From a virus, in the IMG/VR virus record IMGVR_UViG_3300032291_000616, positions 1 to 55,601 of that record: a stretch of DNA of 55,601 nucleotides; one strand, 5' to 3'. The translations under genes were made by a program, and so were the position numbers. Positions 16,301 to 23,261 of the stretch are shown here, piece by piece. Under the pieces are notes generated by a model, which saw nothing but the letters and a program-made list of their open reading frames with translations, was not told the origin of the DNA and made no database searches. How positions within the stretch are numbered: position 1 is the stretch's first letter; each line of letters starts with the position of its first letter.

Positions 16301-17155
16301 TTAAACTGCCAGCGCCTCCTCAATGCTGACCTGATTGGTCTTGAGTTGAGCCAAGCCATCGGCCAGAGACCAGAGGGCACGGTTCAACTTGACGTTCTCG
16401 TTGACACCACCCACAGCACGGGTGCTGGTGCGGCGACCGGTGGTGGAGCGGCCAGACAAGCCACCCTTGAGCAGGTTCTCTTGCACGCGGTTGAAGGTCG
16501 TCCACAGGTCGGCCTTGTTGTCGGCCCAGCGACGGGTGCGGAGAACTTGATCGGCCTGCACGGGAGCCTTGTCCTCGTCCCAGCGCAGGGACAGGGCGGC
16601 GTTGGCGAACACGGTGGCCTCCTCGGGTGCCAGTGTGATCGACTTGTAGGTGTCGATGCGGCCAGCGATCTCCTCGACGTTATCCAGCACGCGCACAGCG
16701 CCCTCGATCACGTCATCCACCACGTTGCCAGAGTGGCGCACGCGGATGTCGTTGCAGACGTCACCGGCGATCAAACCGTTGGAGCAAACGAAACGGAAGA
16801 AGCCGGAAAGCAACTGGTACGAGGACGAACCGTCGTGGCTGTTGAGCAGGATGATCTCGGGCACTTCCTCGAGGCTGGTGATGCTGGACTCGTGGCGCAG
16901 GCGCACGAGGTGCTTGGTGTGTTCGCGCTTGGACTGATCGCGGACGCGGGTCTGGCGAACCTCGAAGGGCTGGAAGCCCTCACGGCGCAGGCCATCCAGC
17001 ACATCGATGGTGGGGATGAAGGTGTAACGCTCACCACGGGACTCGTGGGCTTCCTGCGCCAGCACGCTGGGGGCGTAACGGGCGATCTGCTCGTTGCTCA
17101 GAGGGGTGGTGGAACGGAATGCAGACTGGTTGCTGGAACGTGCGTACTGGTACAT
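16301..17155 (-). CDS. DUF932/DUF945-type phage-plasmid protein
   Basis: 284 aa. The N-terminal SAFRSTTPLSNEQIARYAPS, the core YTFIPTIDVLDGLRREGFQPFEVRQTRVRD and the SSYQLLSGFFRFVCSNGLI segment match the DUF932 (DUF945) family found on plasmids and phages; the Ser/Gly-rich GRSTTGRRTSTR stretch near residue 240 is also typical. The family is of unknown biochemical role and is often expressed early. It is a single-gene unit between the 17.2-kb promoter and its own terminator. The leader GAAAGCGAGTTAATC ATG is shared with three other genes. Confidence 0.85.
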   Translation of the reverse strand: MYQYARSSNQSAFRSTTPLSNEQIARYAPSVLAQEAHESRGERYTFIPTIDVLDGLRREGFQPFEVRQTRVRDQSKREHTKHLVRLRHESSITSLEEVPEIILLNSHDGSSSYQLLSGFFRFVCSNGLIAGDVCNDIRVRHSGNVVDDVIEGAVRVLDNVEEIAGRIDTYKSITLAPEEATVFANAALSLRWDEDKAPVQADQVLRTRRWADNKADLWTTFNRVQENLLKGGLSGRSTTGRRTSTRAVGGVNENVKLNRALWSLADGLAQLKTNQVSIEEALAV

Positions 17156-17208
17156 GATTAACTCGCTTTCTGTTGGTTACCCGACAACACCTTGTTGTCA
17201 GTGCTTGC

Positions 17209-17236
17209 AGTTTAACATGAAATTAAACGTCGTCAA
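17209..17236 (-). promoter_or_regulatory. Sigma70-like promoter with GTTTAA inverted repeat
   Basis: TTGACG (17231-17236), 16-base spacer, TAAACT (17209-17214) on the minus strand. Between them, TTAAAC (17223-17228) and GTTTAAC (17210-17216) form an inverted pair overlapping spacer and -10, the expected layout of a repressor site. It drives the DUF932-type gene. Confidence 0.7.
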
Positions 17237-17239
17237 CAT

Positions 17240-17428
17240 TTATTTTGACTTTGTTGTAGGTACTTTCCCTAATCCCTCACCTTTGAGGTGGCGCAAGAGA
17301 GGAGCCAGCACCTGCTCGGTGTTAGGCACCTCCTTCATGTGCCGCTCGATCTCGGCCACGATGTAGTCGCACCCGTGGTCAAAGCCCTTGATGTAGTTGA
17401 TGTCGGCGGCGGATTTTGGATCGAACAT
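17240..17428 (-). CDS. Small hypothetical protein (62 aa)
   Basis: 62 aa, MFDPKSAADINYIKGFDHGC..., helical and charged, ending KVPTTKSK. Its 3' end reaches the -35 of the promoter at 17209-17236. The ribosome site is GAGGAGATCACC. No family recognised. Confidence 0.65.
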   Translation of the reverse strand: MFDPKSAADINYIKGFDHGCDYIVAEIERHMKEVPNTEQVLAPLLRHLKGEGLGKVPTTKSK

Positions 17429-17438
17429 GGTGATCTCC

Positions 17439-17591
17439 TCAGAAGGGTGCGTCAGGAACTTGGGTCAGGTCAAAGCGCGGCTTGCGCGTGCGCTTGATCT
17501 TCACCGTGATGAACTTGTAGTGGTCGGCGGGCTTCTCCCACACCCAGCGGGTGACCTTGCCCATGTAGTCGAGGATGCCGTACTTAATCAT
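17439..17591 (-). CDS. Small basic protein (50 aa)
   Basis: 50 aa starting MIKYGILDYMGKVTRWVWEK. The ATG at 17591 follows GAGGAGAAGACC. It is basic (VKIKRTRKPRF) and beta-rich. A longer reading frame upstream lacks a ribosome site and would overlap the neighbour. Function unknown. Confidence 0.65.
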   Translation of the reverse strand: MIKYGILDYMGKVTRWVWEKPADHYKFITVKIKRTRKPRFDLTQVPDAPF

Positions 17592-17601
17592 GGTCTTCTC
17601 C

Positions 17602-17937
17602 TCAGTAGTTCTTCTCGATGACGGCCAGCATCTCAGCGACGCCAGCAGAGATGTCGGTGTATGCCTCGAGTTCATTGGGGTTCTGCGCGGCCTGATCTGT
17701 CTTCTCGGCGTAGTCGCCTTGGATCAAGATGCGATCACCGGCCCAGCGACCGATCATCGAATGCTCGGGGAAGTCGCCGCCCCCACGCCCGTTGCTGTTT
17801 GCCAGCAAAGCAAAGAGTGCGGTGCTGGTGCTTGCGATGTGACCGACCTGCTCGTACAACTTGAGACCGTTGTCGATGGCGTGCGGGTTGATGCGTTCTT
17901 TTTTGTCTAGGTTGTAGACCTCGTGATACTGTCCCAT
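17602..17937 (-). CDS. Hypothetical protein with GRWAGDRILIQGDYAE motif
   Basis: 111 aa beginning MGQYHEVYNLDKKERINPHA. The order MGQYY.., NGLKLYEQ.. and W(A)GDRILIQGDYAE recalls small proteins of actinobacterial plasmids and phages with no known function. Leader GAAAGCGAATC ATG matches the shared early leader. It lies in the block started by the 18.55-kb promoter. Confidence 0.7.
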   Translation of the reverse strand: MGQYHEVYNLDKKERINPHAIDNGLKLYEQVGHIASTSTALFALLANSNGRGGGDFPEHSMIGRWAGDRILIQGDYAEKTDQAAQNPNELEAYTDISAGVAEMLAVIEKNY

Positions 17938-17982
17938 GATTCGCTTTCCTTTCGCTTTGAGATGGGGCCGAAGCCCCGGGGT

Positions 17983-18186
17983 TTACTTGTGGATGATGTT
18001 GGCGAAGCGGGTGTCCACCTCGGCCTCTTTGACGGTGTCGTAGCCACGCACACCGCAGGTCTTGTCGTCCATGAAGACGTAGTCGTTGTCGAGGGTCACG
18101 ATGATGCTGTTGCCAAGGTGGCGCTCGTCATCGATGTGAGCGATCCAGCCACGTTGGGCCAGCATCTTGTCGAGTGTCTTGCTCAT
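17983..18186 (-). CDS. Small hypothetical protein (67 aa)
   Basis: 67 aa, MSKTLDKMLAQRGWIAHIDD..., with a short beta-rich core (SIIVTLDNDYVFMDDKTCGV). A GC hairpin (GGGGC-TTCGG-type, 17963-17976) follows its stop but has no T-run. Function not recognised. Confidence 0.65.
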   Translation of the reverse strand: MSKTLDKMLAQRGWIAHIDDERHLGNSIIVTLDNDYVFMDDKTCGVRGYDTVKEAEVDTRFANIIHK

Positions 18187-18198
18187 GCTGGCCTCCGA

Positions 18199-18486
18199 TT
18201 ACTTGCTGGTGACCTTGACCGAGAACACGGCGCTGGTCTTGCTGTACTTGGCGATCTGGTCGGCGGTGATGCCGAGGTCAGCGCACAGGGTCTTGTAGTC
18301 GACTGTCGAGCGGTTGGTCTCGATGTAGGTGGCCTTGAACAGGTCGCCTTCGACAACCTTGGCACCGCCTGCGCTGGCGGCGTCCTTGATGCCGTCCTTG
18401 ATGGCGTCGGCTTGCTTGGTGAGTTCGGCAATCTGGGCCAACAGTTGACCGAGGGTGTCGACTTGGGTGGTAGTGATTGTGTTCAT
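18199..18486 (-). CDS. Conserved phage protein (95 aa), coiled-coil start
   Basis: 95 aa. LGQLLAQIAELTKQADAIKD forms a heptad-like helix, followed by a compact part (GDLFKATYIETNRSTVDYKTL...SAVFSVKVTSK). I have the impression of related phage proteins of unknown function. The first gene behind the strong promoter at 18542-18569, with leader GAAAGCGAGTTAAACC ATG in which a GTTTAAC box sits right against the start codon, so translation and regulation may be linked. Confidence 0.75.
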   Translation of the reverse strand: MNTITTTQVDTLGQLLAQIAELTKQADAIKDGIKDAASAGGAKVVEGDLFKATYIETNRSTVDYKTLCADLGITADQIAKYSKTSAVFSVKVTSK

Positions 18487-18541
18487 GGTTTAACTCGCTT
18501 TCGTTGTTACCTGACGGCTTGATTGCTTGGTCAGTGGTGTT

Positions 18542-18569
18542 AGTATAACCCAGAGTTAAACCATGTCAA
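18542..18569 (-). promoter_or_regulatory. Near-consensus sigma70 promoter with GTTTAAC box
   Basis: TTGACA (18564-18569), 16-base spacer, TATACT (18542-18547) on the minus strand. The spacer holds GTTTAAC (18555-18561), matching boxes at the divergent switch near 24.6 kb. A second GTTTAAC lies in the leader at 18487-18494. Confidence 0.8.
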
Positions 18570-18590
18570 CACCTTTTTGCAAATTATTTT

Positions 18591-18881
18591 CTAGGTAGTT
18601 TCCCCTAGTTGTTGGCGGACGTCGGCCAGCAGGTCAGCCTCGTCGAACCCCCAGTGCTTAGGGAACCCCTTCGTCCCGAGGCCATGGAGGCCCGTACGGC
18701 CCCTGTGATGCTCTGGGCATAGTGGGATGACGTCCATGTGGCTTGCGCGTCTTCCAGCCCCTGTTCCGGCCCTTGGATGATGGAGTTCCGCCGGGGTGCC
18801 CGGGTAACCCATGCGGCGGCAGACCGCACAGCCCAGTTCGGCCACCCGGCTCATGTGCTTTTTCTCAGCCAGTGTGGTCAT
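18591..18881 (-). CDS. HNH-type nuclease, Ref-like
   Basis: 96 aa. CAVCRRMG (residues 18-25), AELHHPRAG (31-39) and DVIPLCPEHHRG (50-61) form a Zn-binding HNH-like arrangement similar to the C-terminal half of P1 Ref, a RecA-dependent nuclease; the phrase LHGLGTKGFPKHWGF is typical of that family. ATG at 18881 is chosen over upstream frames that overlap the neighbour. It would act on DNA in recombination or host degradation. It ends just before the promoter at 18542-18569. Confidence 0.7.
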   Translation of the reverse strand: MTTLAEKKHMSRVAELGCAVCRRMGYPGTPAELHHPRAGTGAGRRASHMDVIPLCPEHHRGRTGLHGLGTKGFPKHWGFDEADLLADVRQQLGETT

Positions 18882-18883
18882 GG

Positions 18884-19225
18884 TCAGCCCACCATCAGTT
18901 TCGGTGGCCGTGGCATCTCGACGTCCATCGGACGCCAGAGGTGCAGGCAGTTCTTGTGGATGTTGACGTAGTCCGACTTCGGCGGGTGGTACTGCACCAC
19001 GCAGTCGTCCTCGTCCCAGAAAAGGTCTTTGACTTGGCACATCTCTTCCCACGTTGGGCATCGGTCGTCACGCGAGACGCTGACGTGTTCCCAGCCCATG
19101 CCATTGCTGGCGATGACGCGCACGCGCTGGCTGTGCTTGAGCGTGATCTCGAACAGCCCATTGGTCTCGTCACCCGGCCCATAGGCCGGATGTGTGACTC
19201 TGAATTTATCGGGGCAGTGGAACAT
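18884..19225 (-). CDS. DUF7694-like phage protein
   Basis: 113 aa. GWEHVSVS, RCPTWEEMCQVKDLFWDEDD, CVVQYHPPKSDYVNIH and CLHLWRP are the strings I associate with a phage family of unknown function (I believe DUF7694). His and Cys residues in the C-terminal half could bind a metal, but this is not shown. ATG at 19225 abuts the upstream gene's stop. Confidence 0.75.
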   Translation of the reverse strand: MFHCPDKFRVTHPAYGPGDETNGLFEITLKHSQRVRVIASNGMGWEHVSVSRDDRCPTWEEMCQVKDLFWDEDDCVVQYHPPKSDYVNIHKNCLHLWRPMDVEMPRPPKLMVG

Positions 19226-19458
19226 CAGTCATTCCTCTCTTTCGCCCATTCGTTGCGGATGCCCGCCACCCAGCCAGCGTTGAAGTGACGACGCACCTCA
19301 TCGTTGCTGGCTGTGCGTGGCGCACCCGGGTTATCGAGGTAGTCGTTGAATGCATCCTCAAAACTCTTCACTCGCAAGACCTGACGCTTGCGCCAGCCCT
19401 CGGCCTCTTGTCGGCGCTCCAACTCCATCCATGCCTCCTCTTCTGGGTCTTCAATCAC
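19225..19458 (-). CDS. Small charged protein, GTG start
   Basis: 77 aa starting (V)IEDPEEEAWMELERRQEAEG. The GTG at 19458 is supported by GGAGG five bases upstream and by overlap with the preceding gene's stop; a longer frame would run deep into that gene. It is helical and acidic then basic (HFNAGWVAGIRNEWAKERN). Function unknown. Confidence 0.6.
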   Translation of the reverse strand: MIEDPEEEAWMELERRQEAEGWRKRQVLRVKSFEDAFNDYLDNPGAPRTASNDEVRRHFNAGWVAGIRNEWAKERND

Positions 19459-19666
19459 GGACGCCTCCTTCGCGATTGATCTTGAAAAAATAGTCGTCGC
19501 GATACTCTGTGGGCGGCACGAAGCCATGGCGCTTCCATGTGCCCATCACATCAGCGCCGCGAGTCCACACCTTGCCCCATGGGGTGGCGTGGGTCTCTTC
19601 TTCTTTTTGCACCGGCACCATGTCGGCAACCAGCATCAATTTTTTCTTTCCAAGTTTTGCAACCAT
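19451..19666 (-). CDS. Small basic hypothetical protein (71 aa)
   Basis: 71 aa, MVAKLGKKKLMLVADMVPVQ..., basic N-terminus then PWGKVWTRGADVMGTWKRHGFVPP. The ATG at 19666 follows AAGGAGAACTGAA. Its 3' end overlaps the GTG of the next gene. Function unknown. Confidence 0.65.
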   Translation of the reverse strand: MVAKLGKKKLMLVADMVPVQKEEETHATPWGKVWTRGADVMGTWKRHGFVPPTEYRDDYFFKINREGGVRD

Positions 19667-19667
19667 T

Positions 19668-19811
19668 TCAGTTCTCCTTACCAGTGATCCCGAGATACAT
19701 CGAATAAACCATCAGCGCCGCCCCTGCAAGACCCAGCCACATGGTTTGGAAAATCCATGTGTCCAGTTGCAACAGAAAGGCACCGCCAACCATGCAAAGC
19801 CCGTACCTCAT
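19668..19811 (-). CDS. Membrane microprotein (47 aa)
   Basis: 47 aa with two hydrophobic segments (YGLCMVGGAFLLQL and MWLGLAGAALMVYSMYLGI) joined by DTWIFQT, so a probable two-span hairpin in the inner membrane. ATG at 19811 overlaps the upstream stop by four bases. Function unknown; one of several such genes in this operon. Confidence 0.65.
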   Translation of the reverse strand: MRYGLCMVGGAFLLQLDTWIFQTMWLGLAGAALMVYSMYLGITGKEN

Positions 19812-20143
19812 ATCGTTGCTTTGCCTTCGGCGCGATTGTTGGCCTGCTCGGTGCGCCAAATCTCAACACGGGCCTGTGCGCCGATCAAGTCCCAGCGCAA
19901 CTTCTCTTCGATCTCGACAGCCTCCTTGAGACCGATTAGCAATGCGACGTAGTCGTCGTGACTGTATGCCTCGCGCTCCTGTGCATTGACAGCAGTCTCC
20001 ATCGAACGCTTCATCAGAATGGCCTTGAGAGACTTGCGGTACTCCTCGAGGTACACGCGCTCCGCTTTGGCTTTCGCAAACTTCTTTGCGTTGGCGATGA
20101 TGTAGTCGACCGCCTTGTGTGGGTCGCGATGGTCAGTAGACAT
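19808..20143 (-). CDS. Helical phage protein (111 aa)
   Basis: 111 aa, fully helical and charged, MSTDHRDPHKAVDYIIANAK..., with KSLKAILMKRSMETAVNAQEREAY and a Glu/Arg-rich second half. It looks like a conserved early phage protein of unknown function. It overlaps neighbours on both sides. Confidence 0.7.
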   Translation of the reverse strand: MSTDHRDPHKAVDYIIANAKKFAKAKAERVYLEEYRKSLKAILMKRSMETAVNAQEREAYSHDDYVALLIGLKEAVEIEEKLRWDLIGAQARVEIWRTEQANNRAEGKATI

Positions 20144-20270
20144 TGCGGCCTCCGAACTTGCGACGGTTGCGACGGATCACCATGATGATGAAGACCACCA
20201 CGCAGAACCAAAACATGAGTCCAGACATCGCCATGAACGTCCAGAAAAAATTACCGAATGAATCAAACAT
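20133..20270 (-). CDS. Membrane microprotein (45 aa)
   Basis: 45 aa, MFDSFGNFFWTFMAMSGLMF..., a very hydrophobic, Phe/Met-rich N-terminal 32 residues followed by a basic tail (RRNRRKFGG): a single-span, positive-inside membrane protein. Its leader AAAAAGGAGAGCGGCAATG is identical over 19 bases to that of the Gp49 gene at 26686 on the other strand. Confidence 0.65.
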   Translation of the reverse strand: MFDSFGNFFWTFMAMSGLMFWFCVVVFIIMVIRRNRRKFGGRNVY

Positions 20271-20775
20271 TGCCGCTCTCCTTTTTGATATTTGCCCAGT
20301 TGAATTGCTCCGACATCATCTCGTCGAAGTCGAAGTGCTTGCCGAAGCAACCACGGAATGTGACCTCTTCATCCTCGAAGCCCCAGACCTTGTTGTCGTA
20401 GATGTGAACAGCGGATGGCACGGCCACCAGCCCGTTGATAAAGTCCCAGCCGCGTAGCGTTGCACGCCAAATTCCAGACCGCTGAGACTTGGATTCGATC
20501 AGACCCCAATGCTCGAGCAGGGAGTACGTTTTGCTCTTGAGCATCCAGCGCGGGCCTTTAGCCTGCACGTCGACCCAGCCATCGTCATCGCCGTTGATTG
20601 CGATCCAACGCAGGCACAGCGCAAGGTGCTGGCTGAGTTTGGTCTTATAGACCTTACCCCACTTGCCACAGCAAGGGCAGTACGCACCGTCGCTCTCGAT
20701 GCTCTTGTTCCAGTTGTTCCGCATCTTTGCAAGGAAGAGTCCCTCGCCTTCAAACATATCAAATTGCTCTGTCAT
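20263..20775 (-). CDS. Zinc-ribbon phage protein (170 aa)
   Basis: 170 aa. Residues 33-54 hold CPCCGKWGKVYKTKL and a downstream Cys, which looks like a zinc finger. The next part (SKTYSLLEHWGLIESKSQ) resembles a winged-helix segment, and the C-terminus is acidic-aromatic. A DNA-binding role is inferred from this pairing of zinc finger and HTH-like helix. ATG at 20775. No family name can be given. Confidence 0.65.
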   Translation of the reverse strand: MTEQFDMFEGEGLFLAKMRNNWNKSIESDGAYCPCCGKWGKVYKTKLSQHLALCLRWIAINGDDDGWVDVQAKGPRWMLKSKTYSLLEHWGLIESKSQRSGIWRATLRGWDFINGLVAVPSAVHIYDNKVWGFEDEEVTFRGCFGKHFDFDEMMSEQFNWANIKKESGNV

Positions 20776-20977
20776 TTTTAATCCTTCGCTTTATGGTTTC
20801 AATAAATTTTTCCGCCGCCATTCGCTTCATACCGTTGTCGCACCGCTCCCTGTACCGCTTCGTTTTGTCGATCAATTCGTTGCGCTCCCATTGAATGGCC
20901 GCTTCCCAAATCCTGATCCCCGCATCGTTGATGCCGTACTGACCGAACAGGTGTTCAAACGCCTCTTTGCTCGTCAC
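20759..20977 (-). CDS. Small helical protein, GTG start
   Basis: 72 aa from GTG at 20977 (behind GAGGAAGA), (V)TSKEAFEHLFGQYGINDAGI..., then basic helices (AAIQWERNELIDKTKRYRERC, FIETIKRRIKND). The start lies in the 3' end of the preceding gene. It may bind nucleic acid, but no motif proves it. Confidence 0.6.
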   Translation of the reverse strand: MTSKEAFEHLFGQYGINDAGIRIWEAAIQWERNELIDKTKRYRERCDNGMKRMAAEKFIETIKRRIKNDRAI

Positions 20978-21122
20978 GCTCTTCCTCCTCTCTTTCCATC
21001 CGATCTGCCATGCTCCACGCATCGGTAGCGATGTCGTCGATGTCGCCGTCGTAATACTTGTCCATGATTAGCGCCATCATTGCCATGCCAGCCCAAATCT
21101 GTTTCATGCTTGGCTCACGCAT
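20955..21122 (-). CDS. Small acidic protein (55 aa)
   Basis: 55 aa starting MREPSMKQIWAGMAMMALIM. The ATG at 21122 overlaps the upstream stop region (GATGCGTGAG). It is Met/Asp-rich with a Glu/Arg tail (MEREEEERDEQRGV). Function unknown. Confidence 0.55.
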   Translation of the reverse strand: MREPSMKQIWAGMAMMALIMDKYYDGDIDDIATDAWSMADRMEREEEERDEQRGV

Positions 21123-21330
21123 CTTTCTTCTCCTCTGGAAAGAGTGCATCGCCTGCGGCGTTTGGGAACTTCGCGCCCCACGCCACCAACTGCAACACGT
21201 CCATCTTTTCCATGAACCCGTCGACAGCACTGATGCGATACACAACCTGACCGAACTCATCCTTCATCTTCACGATGCCGACGGTTCCCTTGCTTGACGT
21301 GAACCACGTCCAATCCATCACCTCGTTCAT
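21115..21330 (-). CDS. Small hypothetical protein (71 aa)
   Basis: 71 aa starting MNEVMDWTWFTSSKGTVGIV. The ATG at 21330 overlaps the RusA stop by four bases. Mixed beta/helix (KMKDEFGQVVYRISAVDGFME). No family recognised. Confidence 0.6.
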   Translation of the reverse strand: MNEVMDWTWFTSSKGTVGIVKMKDEFGQVVYRISAVDGFMEKMDVLQLVAWGAKFPNAAGDALFPEEKKDA

Positions 21331-21728
21331 ACTTCGCTCACTTTCACTTTCAACATTCCGCCGATTGGCTCGGCCCAATAAATTCGCAGGTCAACGATGT
21401 TGGAGTCGTCTTCCCACACGCCCGCATGAGTGCAGGCATCCAGCACCGCCTTGAGCAGGTTGTCCAAATCGCGGCGGCGGTTATCTGGCCGGTACGCCTC
21501 GATCTCGACCCGCATCTTCCCCGCGTAGTGCTTTGCGCCACGCTGAATAAGCACCTGATCGGCCACCGACTTGCGGTACTCGCGCCCCTTGGCCGAAATG
21601 ATCATTCGACCTTGGAAGGTGCGCCAGTAGGTGTTGACCGATGGAGGCCAAGGCAATGTGAACTTGATACTGTTTTCGTTCTTACGAACTACTTCGCTCA
21701 GTTCATGCGTGAGTTCTTCAAGTGTCAT
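21327..21728 (-). CDS. rusA: RusA-family Holliday junction resolvase
   Basis: 133 aa. LPWPPSVNTYWR (residues 25-36) opens the RusA fold, and the catalytic acidic set is visible as RRRDLDNLLKAVLD (Asp87, Asp89) and GVWEDDSNIVDL (Asp108). These correspond to the three conserved Asp of RusA, which cuts Holliday and branched DNA structures. It is expected to resolve replication or recombination intermediates before packaging, next to the helicase genes. Overlaps neighbours at both ends. Confidence 0.88.
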   Translation of the reverse strand: MTLEELTHELSEVVRKNENSIKFTLPWPPSVNTYWRTFQGRMIISAKGREYRKSVADQVLIQRGAKHYAGKMRVEIEAYRPDNRRRDLDNLLKAVLDACTHAGVWEDDSNIVDLRIYWAEPIGGMLKVKVSEV

Positions 21729-22012
21729 TGGCGTTGGCTCGGAATGCGATTGAGGATGTCGTTGGCAAGAGGCGAGTTGAAGTTCTCGTCGTCTTCTTTA
21801 CCAGCCAGTTTGGCCTCGTATGCATAGGCCATCTCTGCACACGCTTGGCGCTCGATAAAAATGGCCTGCTTGGTGGTTTGTATTGCCACCGCCATGATCT
21901 CTGCCTTGGCTTGTGCCATAGCGTCCTCAAACTCTTTTGCGGTGAACAACTGTTGACCAGTGCCCTGCGCGAAAAATCGTTTTTGAAAATCCGTCAATTC
22001 AACTTTGCTCAT
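21725..22012 (-). CDS. Hypothetical helical protein (95 aa)
   Basis: 95 aa, MSKVELTDFQKRFFAQGTGQ.... The ATG at 22012 is chosen over one two codons upstream because it overlaps the preceding stop (ATGA) and is seven bases from AAGGAG. Long helices (FEDAMAQAKAEIMAVAIQTT, ACAEMAYAYEAKL). Function unknown. Confidence 0.65.
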   Translation of the reverse strand: MSKVELTDFQKRFFAQGTGQQLFTAKEFEDAMAQAKAEIMAVAIQTTKQAIFIERQACAEMAYAYEAKLAGKEDDENFNSPLANDILNRIPSQRQ

Positions 22013-22260
22013 TTCCATTCTCCTTCGTTACCTCGGTTACCTTTGATCCATTGATCTCTAACATCTTTTTCAAGATTCGATTCGGGGTGAAGTTCGTTCC
22101 ACCCTTTCTTCCAGCGCCCAGTGTGGTCACTGTAGCCACGGAGCCAACGGTATGCACCATCACGATCTTTAATCCGCATCTTGATGACCTCCCGAACGAG
22201 ACAGCGGTACATATGCTCACGGTCTCTGGCTCTTGCAATTTCTTTTTCCTCGGCATTCAA
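22009..22260 (-). CDS. Small basic protein, probable TTG start
   Basis: 83 aa. The frame opens with TTG at 22260, overlapping the helicase stop, six bases after GGAGG; an internal Met exists at residue 17. The sequence YRWLRGYSDHTGRWKKGWNE looks like a folded Trp-rich domain. A competing ATG frame at 22256 gives an unnatural Ser/Val-rich product. Function unknown. Confidence 0.55.
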   Translation of the reverse strand: MNAEEKEIARARDREHMYRCLVREVIKMRIKDRDGAYRWLRGYSDHTGRWKKGWNELHPESNLEKDVRDQWIKGNRGNEGEWK

Positions 22261-23261
22261 AATGATCCTCCACCGTCAAATGACATCGCCACCGCGCCAG
22301 CCATCTCTGTGAACTGCTGACTGTCTTTGTCGTACCACAGCGAGAACCAATCCTCTGCCTCACCGTTACGTTGCTTCTCACACATCAGCATGGCGTCAGG
22401 CAACTTGTCGTCGACCGTGCCCTTCTTTTGCTTGTCGTGTTCTTTCTTTTTGTTGCGCCACATTAGCAAGACGTTGTCCACCTGATCAGCAATCGCGCCG
22501 GTGCCCTTGATGTCGTTCTTGTTTGGTTGCAACTCTTCGTTCTGCAACTTGCGGATGTGGTGAATCAGGTGAATGTGGATGTTGTGATCACGGGCCACAG
22601 CGGTGATCTCGTCGACAAACATCTTCTGTGCGTTGTAGTCATCCTCACCGGGCACGCACTTCATCAATGAGTCGATGAAGACGTGACTGACGCCCAACTC
22701 CATCGCGCAATACCGTGTCACCGCAATCACTTGTTGCGTGGTCACCGTACCCTGCTGGTCGTATAGCCACAGGCGGTCACCGGCAAACTGGTGAAAGCGA
22801 TCGAGCAACCTGCCCATGTACTTTTCTTTGGACATGAACTTAGGGAACTCGATGTTCTCGCCAGCGAACTGTCGGAGCATCCGGTACAGCGTGCGCTTAG
22901 GCTTCATCTCAAAAGACTGAATGCAGATTTTCTGGTTCTGCTTGATCAGGCTCAATGCAATCTGACCCGTGATCAGTGACTTGCCGCCACCGTTTGAACC
23001 AGCGTACAAAGTCACCTCACCGGGCCGAAAGCGGAAACTGTGTTCGGTCTTAGGCCACGGCATGGTTTGCGTGACTTCTTTGACCGGGTTCGCAATCTCA
23101 TCGCGCAACTCATCCAACAAGAGACCGACCTCACGTACCTTGTTGGTCAGGTCATGGGCTTTCAGATATTTTTCAACGTCCACATCTTCCGGCTTGAGCA
23201 GTCGGACTTTGCGGGCCTCGTCGAGCGCCTTCGCACGCTCTTGGACATTAGACATTTGCAT
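22257..23261 (-). CDS. DnaB-like replicative helicase/ATPase
   Basis: 334 aa. Walker A AGSNGGGKS (residues 87-95), Walker B HVFIDS (193-198), the HLIHHIRK segment (231-238), KGTGAIADQVDNVL (252-265) and the EKQRNGEAEDW arginine-finger region (295-305) follow the RecA-like order of DnaB/Twinkle/T7 gp4-type helicases. Only about 65 residues precede the motor domain, so the DnaB N-terminal collar and a primase domain are missing. It probably unwinds phage DNA with a host or separate primase. Confidence 0.85.
   Translation of the reverse strand: MQMSNVQERAKALDEARKVRLLKPEDVDVEKYLKAHDLTNKVREVGLLLDELRDEIANPVKEVTQTMPWPKTEHSFRFRPGEVTLYAGSNGGGKSLITGQIALSLIKQNQKICIQSFEMKPKRTLYRMLRQFAGENIEFPKFMSKEKYMGRLLDRFHQFAGDRLWLYDQQGTVTTQQVIAVTRYCAMELGVSHVFIDSLMKCVPGEDDYNAQKMFVDEITAVARDHNIHIHLIHHIRKLQNEELQPNKNDIKGTGAIADQVDNVLLMWRNKKKEHDKQKKGTVDDKLPDAMLMCEKQRNGEAEDWFSLWYDKDSQQFTEMAGAVAMSFDGGGSF

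Noticed and set aside
17963-17976. GGGGC/GCCCC hairpin after 17983-18186 as a terminator
   Set aside because: No T-run on either side; it may be only a local structure.
21999-22256. 85-codon ATG frame overlapping the 22009-22260 gene
   Set aside because: The alternative frame gives a Trp-rich, more natural protein and ends in an ATGA overlap with the next gene; this frame does not.
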